64,000 bases of DNA from Deltaproteobacteria bacterium (lineage in GTDB: Bacteria > Myxococcota_A > Polyangia > DRWM01 > JAAZOP01). Below are positions 8,787 to 15,915 of the stretch, one piece after another. The position numbers were made by a program, and so were the translations under genes. The notes beneath the pieces are model-generated. The model had not been told where the DNA came from. It saw only the letters and a list, made by a program, of their open reading frames with translations, and ran no database searches. The stretch spans positions 1-64,000 of the forward strand of contig JACRCX010000076.1 in the NCBI GenBank assembly GCA_016218815.1, given 5' to 3'. Each line of letters begins with the position of its first letter. Position 1 is the stretch's first letter.

Positions 8787-9242
8787 ATGGAGTTCACGTT
8801 CTGGGAAAGCAAGTCCGTCAAGCTGCCGAAGGGGCCGCTGTATGCGAGTCTCGCCTTCATGGTCGCCCTCGGCCTGATCGGTCTGCTCGGCCAGTGGGCC
8901 GGCTCGCTCGCCGGCAAGAAGGAAATGAAGTTCTCCGGCGCGACCCTGCCCGAGCTGACGGAATGGGAGAAGACGGTCAGCGGAGGCGACGTGGCGAAGA
9001 TCGACGAGCTGCTGCAGAAGGAAGGCGGCCGCATCGGCGCCGACATGAACAAGTGGGGCCTGATCTCGAAATGGAACAACGGTGGCCTGCTCAAGCTGTA
9101 CCAGGACGACCTGCTGCTCAGCCTCCGTTCGCAGATTGATGCCCTGAAGAAGGCGGAAGAGGCGGCCAAGGCCGCGAAGAACGCCCCTGCCGCCGGCGAG
9201 GCGCCGCCCGCAGAGGCGCCCGCCGCACCCGCCAAGCCGTAG
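8787..9242 (+). CDS. Small single-span membrane protein, unknown function
   Basis: The 151-residue protein has one membrane segment (about residues 18-37, LYASLAFMVALGLIGLLGQW), a charged middle region with EWEKTVSGGDVAKIDELL, and an Ala/Pro/Glu-rich tail, probably disordered. The ATG follows CGAGGTGGACG. Its own promoter is visible upstream, and HflX follows after 16 bp, so co-transcription with hflX is likely. I do not recognise a family. Confidence 0.75.
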   Translation: MEFTFWESKSVKLPKGPLYASLAFMVALGLIGLLGQWAGSLAGKKEMKFSGATLPELTEWEKTVSGGDVAKIDELLQKEGGRIGADMNKWGLISKWNNGGLLKLYQDDLLLSLRSQIDALKKAEEAAKAAKNAPAAGEAPPAEAPAAPAKP

Positions 9243-9258
9243 CGCGGTCCTTCTCCCC

Positions 9259-10959
9259 TTGAAGATCGAAGGCAAGGTCACCGGGCTCAAGCCCAGCCAG
9301 GTCCGGCGGCTCGAACGGCTGCACCGCCGTCGCGTGCCTCCCGCGGCCGTGGTCACCCCCGAGCTGGCGGGCGAGCTGCTGGAGCTGTCCGAGGAGATCG
9401 GCCGCCGCGTCGGGTGCCTCTTCTACCGCTCCGGCTACATCCACATGGTCGTCGTCGGCGACGCCACGCACCTGAAGCTCCCCGACCTCGGCCGCGAGCG
9501 TTCCGGTCCGGTCCGCTTCCGCGGCCTGCGGCTGGTGCACACGCACTTGCGGCCCGACCCGCTCACGCAGGACGACCTCGTCCAGCTCACGCAGCACCGC
9601 CTCGACCTCACGGCCGTCGTCTGGCGCGCGCCCCACGGCCCCGCCCGGATGATCGAGGCCGCCCACCTCGTCCCGCCCGCTCCCGGCTCCGCGACCCCCT
9701 TCGCGCGCATCGGACCGCTGCCGCTCGAGCGCCTCGACCTGGACCTGACGCGTCACCTGCGCGAGCTGGAGGCGGAGTTCGCGCGCACCGTGCGCACGCG
9801 TGACGTCGCCGGCGGCAGGGACCGCGCCATCCTGGTCCACGTCGCGCGCCGCGGTGCCGCTCCGCCGGCGGAGACGGAGGCGTCGATTGCCGAGCTGCGC
9901 GAGTTGGCGCGCACCGCCGGGCTCGAGGTCGTCGACGTGCTGGTGCAGCTCCGCGACCGCGTCGACCCGCGCACGATCCTGGGCGAGGGGCGTCTGCAGG
10001 ACCTCAACCTGCGCGCCATGCAGCTCGACGCCGACCTGCTCGTCTTCGACCACGACATCACGCCGTCGCAGTCCCGCGCCATCGGCGAGGCGACCGACCG
10101 CCGGATCCTGGACCGCACGCAGCTCATCCTCGACATCTTCGCCCAGCACGCCGAGACCAGCGACGGCAAGCTCCAGGTCGAGTTGGCGCAGCTCAAGTAC
10201 ATGCTGCCGCACCTGGCGAAGAAGGACGACGCGCTCTCGCGGCTGACGGGCGGCATCGGCACGCGCGGCCCCGGCGAGACGAAGCTGGAGGAGAGCCGCC
10301 GGCGGGTGCGCGAGCGGGTCACCCGGCTGGAGAAGCAGGTGCGGCTCCTGGCCCAGCGCCGCCGGCAGCGTCGGGCGTTGCGCAGCCGCGAGGCGGTTTC
10401 GATCGTCGCGATCGTGGGCTACACCAATGTCGGGAAGTCGACGCTGCTCAACGCGCTCACGCGCTCCGACGTCCTGGCCGAGGACAAGCTCTTCGCGACG
10501 CTGGACCCCCGCTCCCGCCGCCTGCACCTGCCCGACGGCCGCGACATCGTGCTCACCGACACGGTCGGGTTCATCCGGCGGCTGCCGCCGACCTTGCGCG
10601 AGGCGTTCCGTGCGACGCTGGAGGAGCTGAACGACGCGTCGCTGCTCGTCCACGTCTGCGACGTTTCGGACCCGGCGGTGCGGCGGCAGATCGATACGGT
10701 CGACGCGCTGCTGGCCGAGATGGAGCTGGCGCACGTCCCGCGCCTGCTGGTCGCGAACAAGACGGACCGCGCGTCGCCCGAGGACGTCGAGCGCCTGTCC
10801 GGCGAGCTGGGCGCGTTCCCGTGTTGCGCCCGCGACCCCGAGGCCGTCTCCCGCGTCGCCCGCGAGATCGCCCGACTCCTTCCCGCGCTGCCGCCGCACG
10901 CCGAGGCCCCCGCCGACCGGGCGTACCGCGACGACGTCGCCGAGGGAGAAGACGAGTAG
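9259..10959 (+). CDS. hflX: GTPase HflX, long form
   Basis: The 566-residue protein carries the HflX N-terminal domain (VDVLVQLRDRVDPRTILGEG, LLVFDHDITPSQSRAI, DRTQLILDIFAQHAETSDGK), the Gly-rich linker LTGGIGTRGPGETKLE and a G domain with GYTNVGKST (G1), LFATLDP, TDTVGFIRRLP (G3) and NKTD (G4). HflX binds ribosomes and splits or rescues stalled 70S particles. It has about 180 extra residues before the usual start of homology compared with the roughly 430-residue E. coli protein. The start is TTG at 9259, 16 bp after the preceding gene; no strong ribosome site is seen, so coupling is possible. Confidence 0.93.
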   Translation: MKIEGKVTGLKPSQVRRLERLHRRRVPPAAVVTPELAGELLELSEEIGRRVGCLFYRSGYIHMVVVGDATHLKLPDLGRERSGPVRFRGLRLVHTHLRPDPLTQDDLVQLTQHRLDLTAVVWRAPHGPARMIEAAHLVPPAPGSATPFARIGPLPLERLDLDLTRHLRELEAEFARTVRTRDVAGGRDRAILVHVARRGAAPPAETEASIAELRELARTAGLEVVDVLVQLRDRVDPRTILGEGRLQDLNLRAMQLDADLLVFDHDITPSQSRAIGEATDRRILDRTQLILDIFAQHAETSDGKLQVELAQLKYMLPHLAKKDDALSRLTGGIGTRGPGETKLEESRRRVRERVTRLEKQVRLLAQRRRQRRALRSREAVSIVAIVGYTNVGKSTLLNALTRSDVLAEDKLFATLDPRSRRLHLPDGRDIVLTDTVGFIRRLPPTLREAFRATLEELNDASLLVHVCDVSDPAVRRQIDTVDALLAEMELAHVPRLLVANKTDRASPEDVERLSGELGAFPCCARDPEAVSRVAREIARLLPALPPHAEAPADRAYRDDVAEGEDE

Positions 10960-11001
10960 GGATTGCTGGTCGCTGGTTGTTGGTGGCCGGCGAGTGCCGG
11001 T

Positions 11002-11118
11002 TCAATCCAAGCTGTCAACGGCGGCGTTGATGTCATCGAGCAGGGGACGGAAGAGATGGGAGGCGACGGCGACCGCGTCCCCCAGCAGGCTTCCCTGATC
11101 GGATTCGTGTAATGACAT
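11002..11118 (-). CDS. Possible 38-residue ORF or gene remnant
   Basis: An ATG at 11118 is preceded by GGAGG 11 bases upstream and opens a short frame ending HLFRPLLDDINAAVDSLD. The C-terminal helix looks protein-like, but the ORF is short and unmatched. It could be the end of a decayed gene facing the toxin-antitoxin operon. Confidence 0.2.
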   Translation of the reverse strand: MSLHESDQGSLLGDAVAVASHLFRPLLDDINAAVDSLD

Positions 11119-11222
11119 TCTTGGATGGACCTCCGGGAATGTCGCGACGGATTTGGACATCCGCCCAGGACCCGGGGAAGGGGGCCTGTTGCTGTCGTCG
11201 CCGGGCGCCGGGCGTCCGGGAC

Positions 11223-11250
11223 TTGACGTCGGACAGATGTCCACTACGAT
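11223..11250 (+). promoter_or_regulatory. Promoter with palindromic operator in the spacer, RES-Xre operon
   Basis: TTGACG (11223-11228), a 16-bp spacer and TACGAT (11245-11250) form a good sigma70-like promoter. The spacer holds GGACAGATGTCC (11231-11242), with 5-bp inverted arms GGACA/TGTCC. This is the expected place for autorepression by the Xre-type antitoxin encoded next. The antitoxin ATG is 25 bp downstream with GGAGG at 11265-11269. Confidence 0.6.
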
Positions 11251-11274
11251 GTGGCCAGGAGGCCGGAGGTGGAC

Positions 11275-11712
11275 ATGAACGAGAGAGGGATCGTCGACGT
11301 CCTCGGGGGCACCGCGGTGCTGGGTCGCACGATCGGCGACGGGCTCGAGCTGGCCGACGCCGTCGGGAGGGGGCTGCCGCGGCGCTCGCTGGAGCGCGTC
11401 AAGGAAGCCATGGGTCTTACCGATCGCGAGGTTGCGCGTACGGTGGGCCTGAGCCAGAAGTCCATCGGCCGGTTGCGTCGCACCCGCCGTAGCGCGCTCG
11501 GGCCGGTGGTGAGCGACCGGCTGTACCGCATGGCAGCGCTGTATGCGCTGGCCGAGAGGGTGCTGGAGGGTCGGGAGGCTGCGCGGGAGTGGCTGCGGTC
11601 GCCGCAGGTCGGACTGAACCGGCGGGTGCCGCTGGAACTTCTCGGCACGGAAGCCGGGGCGCGCATCGTCGAGGAGCTCCTGGGCCGCATCGAGCACGGT
11701 GTCCTGGCGTGA
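11275..11712 (+). CDS. Xre/MbcA/ParS-family antitoxin (DUF2384)
   Basis: The 145-residue protein has a helix-turn-helix-like segment (LPRRSLERVKEAMGLTDREV, then ARTVGLSQKSIGRLRR) and a C-terminal toxin-binding domain with the DUF2384 pattern RMAALYALAERVLEGREAAR and WLRSPQVGLNRRVPLELLGT. It is the antitoxin of a RES-Xre module: it binds the RES toxin and represses the operon. A longer GTG start at 11251 is possible, but GGAGG 5 bases before the ATG at 11275 favours the shorter form. Its stop overlaps the toxin start (GTGA). Confidence 0.92.
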   Translation: MNERGIVDVLGGTAVLGRTIGDGLELADAVGRGLPRRSLERVKEAMGLTDREVARTVGLSQKSIGRLRRTRRSALGPVVSDRLYRMAALYALAERVLEGREAAREWLRSPQVGLNRRVPLELLGTEAGARIVEELLGRIEHGVLA

Positions 11713-12173
11713 TCGCGGCGTGGCGCATCGTCAAGACACGGCACGCGGCCGACGCGTTCTCGGGGGAGGGAGCGCGCCTGTACGGGGGCCGGTGGAACCA
11801 CCGGGGCACCTCGGTCGTGTACGCGGCCGACAGCCTGGCGCTGGCCGCGCTGGAGCAGTTCATGCACCTGGCGGGGAAGCACGTCGCGATCCGCTTCGTG
11901 TGCTTCCGCATCGACGTCCCCGACGCGGTGAACGTGGACGTGCTGCCGCGCGGCTCCCTGCCGAGGAACTGGAGGAGGGAGCCGGCTCCGGACGAGACCA
12001 AGGACCTGGGCACCGCGTGGGTCCGTCGAGGGGCGGCGGCGGTGCTGCGTGTCCCGTCCGTGGTGGTGCCGGTCGAGCACGACTTCGTTCTCAACCCGGG
12101 ACATCCGGACTTCACGCGCCTCAGGCTGTCGAAGCCGCAGCCGTTCACCTTCGACCCTCGCATGTGGAAGTAG
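11709..12173 (+). CDS. RES-domain toxin (NAD-degrading)
   Basis: The 154-residue protein shows the RES family blocks: AFSGEGARLYGGRWNHRGTS (R-x2-G-G-R-W-N), VVYAADSLALAALEQFMHL (the A-x-S-x3-A-x2-E pattern) and VPSVVVPVEHDFVLNPGHPD near the end. RES toxins such as MbcT remove NAD+ and stop growth. The GTG start shares bases with the antitoxin TGA, a typical translational coupling. The Arg, Tyr, Glu and Ser positions expected in the active site are present. Confidence 0.93.
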   Translation: MIAAWRIVKTRHAADAFSGEGARLYGGRWNHRGTSVVYAADSLALAALEQFMHLAGKHVAIRFVCFRIDVPDAVNVDVLPRGSLPRNWRREPAPDETKDLGTAWVRRGAAAVLRVPSVVVPVEHDFVLNPGHPDFTRLRLSKPQPFTFDPRMWK

Positions 12174-12190
12174 CCCCGCGCCCACCCCTG

Positions 12191-12219
12191 TTCAACCGCC
12201 GTCGCTTTCCTGGTATGGT
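12191..12219 (+). promoter_or_regulatory. Candidate promoter with extended -10
   Basis: TTCAAC (12191-12196), a 17-bp spacer and TGG-TATGGT (-10 at 12214-12219) lie 27 bp before the next ATG. The TGG before the -10 matches other candidate promoters in the window. Confidence 0.4.
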
Positions 12220-12246
12220 CGCGCGTCGAACGGGGAGGTTCGTCCG

Positions 12247-12732
12247 ATGGGTGATGCCGGCCACATCGTTCCGCCCGAGCTCGGGAGCAGTTTTCACGAA
12301 TACGATCGCGTGCTGCGGCAGAACCTCGCGTTGCGGCGCGTGCACGGGCCGCTGCCGGGCGAGGCCGACCGCCCGCCCACCGGCCTGACGCTCGCCGTCC
12401 TCCAGGAGGAGAACCAGCGCCTGAGGACCAGCCTGGAGAAGCGTGGACTCGAGCCTCCGCACGTCACCGAAGGCGCGGTGCAGCCCACGACGATGATCCC
12501 CCACGCCCGGCGCCACGTGGCGGTCGACGACCCCAAGATCTGTCCGCAGTGCGGCGACCACCGCAAGAAGAGCGCCACCTGCCGCTGCGGCTACTCGTGG
12601 GCCGGCGGGCTGCGCCGCGGCGGCGGGTCGCCGCGGGGGCGGATGCCGTGGGACGCCTGGCTGGCCTGGGGCACCGGAGCCATCGCCGTCCTGGTGGGCC
12701 TCTTCTGGCTCCTGCAGCCGCTCATCCGGTGA
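12247..12732 (+). CDS. Zinc-ribbon, tail-anchored membrane protein
   Basis: The 161-residue protein has a polar N-terminal half with a short coiled-coil-like stretch (LQEENQRLRTSLEKRG), a C-x2-C / C-x-C zinc ribbon (CPQCGDHRKKSATCRCGYSW, about residues 99-118) and a C-terminal membrane helix (WLAWGTGAIAVLVGLFWLLQ). It is probably anchored in the inner membrane with the ribbon in the cytoplasm. GGGGAGG lies 8 bases before the ATG. The stop overlaps the GTG start of xseA, so the two are coupled, although no functional link is known. Confidence 0.75.
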   Translation: MGDAGHIVPPELGSSFHEYDRVLRQNLALRRVHGPLPGEADRPPTGLTLAVLQEENQRLRTSLEKRGLEPPHVTEGAVQPTTMIPHARRHVAVDDPKICPQCGDHRKKSATCRCGYSWAGGLRRGGGSPRGRMPWDAWLAWGTGAIAVLVGLFWLLQPLIR

Positions 12733-14165
12733 CCATTTCCCGCACCCGCCCCTCCGGTCCGCCCGATCCGGCGCGCGTCTTCCGGCTGGCCGAGCTGCTG
12801 CACGAGGTGCGCGGCCTGCTGGAGGGGACGTACCGCTCGATCCGCGTCGAGGGAGAGGTCGCGGGGCTCAAGATCCACCACACCTCGGGGCACCGCTACT
12901 TCGAGCTGCGGGAGCCGGGCGCGGTGCTGCCGTGCGTGATGTGGCGCGGGACCGCCGAGGCGACGAAGGCGCCGCTGGCCGAGGGCAAGCGCGTGCGCTG
13001 TCGCGGGACGCTCACGCTCTGGGAAGGCGGCGGTCGCTTCCAGATGATCGTGCAGTTCGTCGAGCAGGCCGGCGCCGGCGATATCGCCGCCCGCCTCGAG
13101 GAGCTGAAGCGCAAGCTGCAGGCGGAAGGTCTCACGGCGCCCGAGCGTAAGCGGCCGCTGCCCGAGTTCCCGCGCCGCGTCGGCGTCGTGACCTCGACCA
13201 CGGGCGCGGCGCTGCACGACGTGCTCAAGGTGCTCGCGCGCCGCGTTCCCCTCCCGGTGGTGGTTTCGCCGTGCGCGGTGCAGGGTGAGGGCGCCGCGGC
13301 GTCCATCGTGGCGGCGCTGGAGCGCGTGGGACGCGCCGGTGGCGTCGACGTGGTGATCGTGACGCGCGGTGGCGGCAGCGCGCAGGACCTCATGGCGTTC
13401 AACGAGGAGGTCGTGGCGCGGGCCGTGGTCGCCTGTCCCGTCCCCGTGATCACGGCGGTCGGCCACGAGGTCGACGTCACCGTCGTCGACCTCGTGAGCG
13501 ACCTGCGGGCGGCGACGCCGTCCGAGGCGGCCGAGCGCGTGGCGCCGACGCGGGCCGCGGTCGCGGAGCGCTTCGGCTGGGCCGTCGAGCGCAGCCGCCG
13601 GGCCCTTCGCGCGCGGCTCGTGGGCGAGGCGCGGGCGCTGGAGCGCCTGTCCGCCCGGCTGCCGCGATCCGAGGGCTTGGTCGGTCCTCCGCGGCAGGCC
13701 CTGGATCAGGCGCTGGAGCGCGCCCGCCAGGGCGTTCTTGGTCGTCTCGACCGTCGGCGCAGGCTTCTGGACGAATCCCATCGCCGCCTGTCCGCCGCGC
13801 ATCCGCGCTGGCGCCTCGCGCGCGTTCGCGGCCGCCTGACCACCCTGCAGGCGCGCCTTTCCGCCTGGAGGGAACGTGCGCTGGGGGCCGCGTTCGCCCA
13901 TCTGGACCTCGTCGAGCAGGCGCTGCGGTCCCGCGGGGCGTCGTGGTCCGCGCCGCACCGCGAGCGTCTGGGGGCGGCCTCCGCGCGGCTCCACGCCCTC
14001 TCGCCGCTCGGCGTCCTGGGGCGCGGCTACGCCCTGGCCCGCACTTCCGACGGCCTCGTCCTCTCCGATGCCGCGTCCGTGCACCCCGGCGACCGCGTCG
14101 ACGTGACTCTCGCCCGCGGCGAACTCGAGTGCGAGGTCCGGAACGTCCGGATCAAGGATCGATAG
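12729..14165 (+). CDS. xseA: Exodeoxyribonuclease VII large subunit
   Basis: The 478-residue protein has the N-terminal OB domain (YRSIRVEGEVAGLKIHHTSG, LPCVMWRG, LTLWEGGGRFQMIVQFVEQA), then the catalytic domain blocks RVGVVTSTTGAALHDVLKVL, DVVIVTRGGGSAQDLMAFNE and VITAVGHEVDVTVVDLVSDL. The coiled-coil region and the C-terminal signature PLGVLGRGYALAR follow. With XseB it degrades single-stranded DNA to oligonucleotides. No xseB is visible next to it. The start is a GTG overlapping the upstream stop. The length is close to family normal. Confidence 0.95.
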   Translation: MTISRTRPSGPPDPARVFRLAELLHEVRGLLEGTYRSIRVEGEVAGLKIHHTSGHRYFELREPGAVLPCVMWRGTAEATKAPLAEGKRVRCRGTLTLWEGGGRFQMIVQFVEQAGAGDIAARLEELKRKLQAEGLTAPERKRPLPEFPRRVGVVTSTTGAALHDVLKVLARRVPLPVVVSPCAVQGEGAAASIVAALERVGRAGGVDVVIVTRGGGSAQDLMAFNEEVVARAVVACPVPVITAVGHEVDVTVVDLVSDLRAATPSEAAERVAPTRAAVAERFGWAVERSRRALRARLVGEARALERLSARLPRSEGLVGPPRQALDQALERARQGVLGRLDRRRRLLDESHRRLSAAHPRWRLARVRGRLTTLQARLSAWRERALGAAFAHLDLVEQALRSRGASWSAPHRERLGAASARLHALSPLGVLGRGYALARTSDGLVLSDAASVHPGDRVDVTLARGELECEVRNVRIKDR

Positions 14166-14262
14166 ACGACGACCGACGACGCGCCTCGCCGTTGTCCGGA
14201 ACCGTGCGGGTCCACGGCCGGATCGCATCCAGGGTCGGGTAGCCGCCGGCGGAAGACGGCGA

Positions 14263-15678
14263 TCAGCGGGAGGGTTCAGAGCGGCGGCGGACGCTGCGTA
14301 CGCCCCATCGCTCCAGGTACACGGTCAGCCAGCGCCGATTGAAACGCCAGCCTTGCGAGCGGAGCAGTTCCTCGAGGCGGGTCAGGTTGCCGTCCGCGTC
14401 GTGGAAGGCGGCGAGGATCGCCTCGCGGTGGCGCTCGTAGGGCGAGTGATCCGCGGCGCCGACGTGGGCCGGTTTGGGGTCGTCGTTCGCGGGCAGAGCC
14501 TCCGCGAGCGTGGAGGCAACAGCGGCGGGCGGGCCTTCCCCCTCCGCGATCCGTGCCCCGGCGACCGAGACCAGGTCTTCGATCTCGCGCACGTTGCCGC
14601 GGGAGAAATCGTGTCTGCAGAGCCGTTCCCAAACGGGCGCGTCCAGGCAGCCGAGCACCGCGTCCGCGACTGCCGGCGGCAACCGGCGTCGGACGACCTC
14701 GGAGAGGATCGCAGGCACGTCCGCACGCCGTTCGCGCAACGGCGGCAAGGACACCCGATGCAGCCGTGCCACCAGGTCGTGCGCCAGGCGTCCCTCGTCC
14801 GCCGCCTGGGCTACCGGCAGGTTGGTGCCCAACACGAGTCGGACGTCAACGGTCCGTGGCGCCGGCTCGCCCACGCGCTGGAAACGCCCGTCCTCGACGA
14901 ACCGCAGCAACGAACGCTGCACCCGCGCGGGGAGGTTGTGGACCTCGTCGAGGAACAGCGTGCCGCCCGTCGCCAGCTCGATGGCGCCGGGGCGCGGCTC
15001 CACACCCGTGAACGCGCCGCGACTCACGCCGAACAGCGTGGTCACGGCGTCGTCCTCCCCGGCGAAGCGCGCGGCGTTGTGCGACAGCAGCGTGCCGCGC
15101 CGCCCCGCTTCCGCGAACAGCCGGTGGAGCGCCTGCGCCGCCAGCTCCTTGCCCACGCCGGTCTCGCCCTCGATCAGCACGTGTCGCCCGGTCCGCGCCG
15201 CGACGCGCAGCCGCTTCACCAGCGGCCCGGTGTGGAATTGGCCGGCCATGCCGAAAGACCGGCCGGACTCGTCTCCCGGCGGCGCCAGCGCGCCGAGCTC
15301 GCGCACCAGGACGAACACGCAGCCGCCCGCACGGATCACCGTCCCCGGTTCGACCTCGCGCGGCGCCGTCAGCCGCGCCCCGTCGGCCCAGGTTCCGTTG
15401 CGGCTTCCAAGGTCCTGCAGCAGCAACCGATCGTGCACGAGCCGTACGTCGAAGTGCGTGCGCGACAGGCGATCGTCAGGGATGCACCAGCGGGCGCCCG
15501 AGCTGCGTCCCACCACGAGGAGCGAGTCGATGGGAGCGCGATCGTGGGAGAGCAGCCCGGGCGGCAACCAGGCCAGGACCAGGCCCGGGACCTTCCGCGC
15601 CGATGGCTCCTCGCTCTGGCCGGCCTTTGTCGGCGCGGTGGTTCCCGCCGACCGCCCGGCGCCTTGGGGCTTCGTCAT
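14263..15678 (-). CDS. FHA domain plus sigma54-activator AAA+ regulator
   Basis: The 471-residue protein starts with an FHA domain (SLLVVGRSSGARWCIPDDRLSRTHFD... LLQDLGSRNGTWADG, residues about 50-115), which binds phospho-threonine. An AAA+ sigma54-interaction domain follows: GETGVGKE (Walker A), GAFTGV (loop that contacts sigma54), GGTLFLDEV (Walker B) and the arginine-finger region. In the GAFTGA loop the last Ala is Val. The C-terminal region NLTRLEELLRSQGWRFNRRW, then LTVYLERWGVR, is HTH-like but not a typical Fis domain. It is probably switched on by a Ser/Thr kinase, and a kinase gene is divergently encoded 237 bp away. Confidence 0.88.
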   Translation of the reverse strand: MTKPQGAGRSAGTTAPTKAGQSEEPSARKVPGLVLAWLPPGLLSHDRAPIDSLLVVGRSSGARWCIPDDRLSRTHFDVRLVHDRLLLQDLGSRNGTWADGARLTAPREVEPGTVIRAGGCVFVLVRELGALAPPGDESGRSFGMAGQFHTGPLVKRLRVAARTGRHVLIEGETGVGKELAAQALHRLFAEAGRRGTLLSHNAARFAGEDDAVTTLFGVSRGAFTGVEPRPGAIELATGGTLFLDEVHNLPARVQRSLLRFVEDGRFQRVGEPAPRTVDVRLVLGTNLPVAQAADEGRLAHDLVARLHRVSLPPLRERRADVPAILSEVVRRRLPPAVADAVLGCLDAPVWERLCRHDFSRGNVREIEDLVSVAGARIAEGEGPPAAVASTLAEALPANDDPKPAHVGAADHSPYERHREAILAAFHDADGNLTRLEELLRSQGWRFNRRWLTVYLERWGVRSVRRRSEPSR

Positions 15679-15707
15679 CCTGCTTTCCTCGCTCGCGGGG
15701 GGACGTT

Positions 15708-15740
15708 ACCGCACTTCCTGCCGGATCCCAACGGATCCCG
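15708..15740. repeat. 33-bp dispersed repeat with GGATCCCAACGGATCCCG core, copy 1
   Basis: This intergenic element differs from the copy at 21343-21375 at only three positions. The core contains two GGATCC units. It lies between the divergent FHA-activator and kinase genes. Confidence 0.65.
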
Positions 15741-15848
15741 CTCCCCGCCCGGACGGCCCTCGCAACCCGGGGATCCGGGGCGGCTTCGCCCGCGTCTTCC
15801 GCGCCCAATTCGCGGCACGGTTGTCGCTTGTCCGCTACGCGCGCGCGA

Positions 15849-15878
15849 TTGACAGGGCCCGGGCGCGGGTGGTACCAG
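15849..15878 (+). promoter_or_regulatory. Candidate promoter of kinase gene
   Basis: TTGACA (15849-15854) and TACCAG (15873-15878) are separated by 18 bp. Transcription would begin near 15885, after the ATG at 15880. This argues for the downstream GTG at 15916 (GGAGG at 15900-15904) as the true kinase start. Confidence 0.45.
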
Positions 15879-15915
15879 GATGGGAGTTTCGTTGTTTCTG
15901 GAGGCGAGGCACGGC

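Larger units (their letters stand above)
10960..11274. other. Gap between hflX and the RES-Xre operon
   Basis: The first 40 bp hold a GCTGGTTGTTGGTGG element also met, in variants, near 23050 and 24770. A possible tiny minus-strand ORF (11002-11118) and the RES-Xre promoter/operator at 11223-11250 occupy the rest. An inverted pair GACATTC/GAATGTC (11113-11142) and a half-site GGACATCC (11156-11163) resemble the operator arms. Confidence 0.5.
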
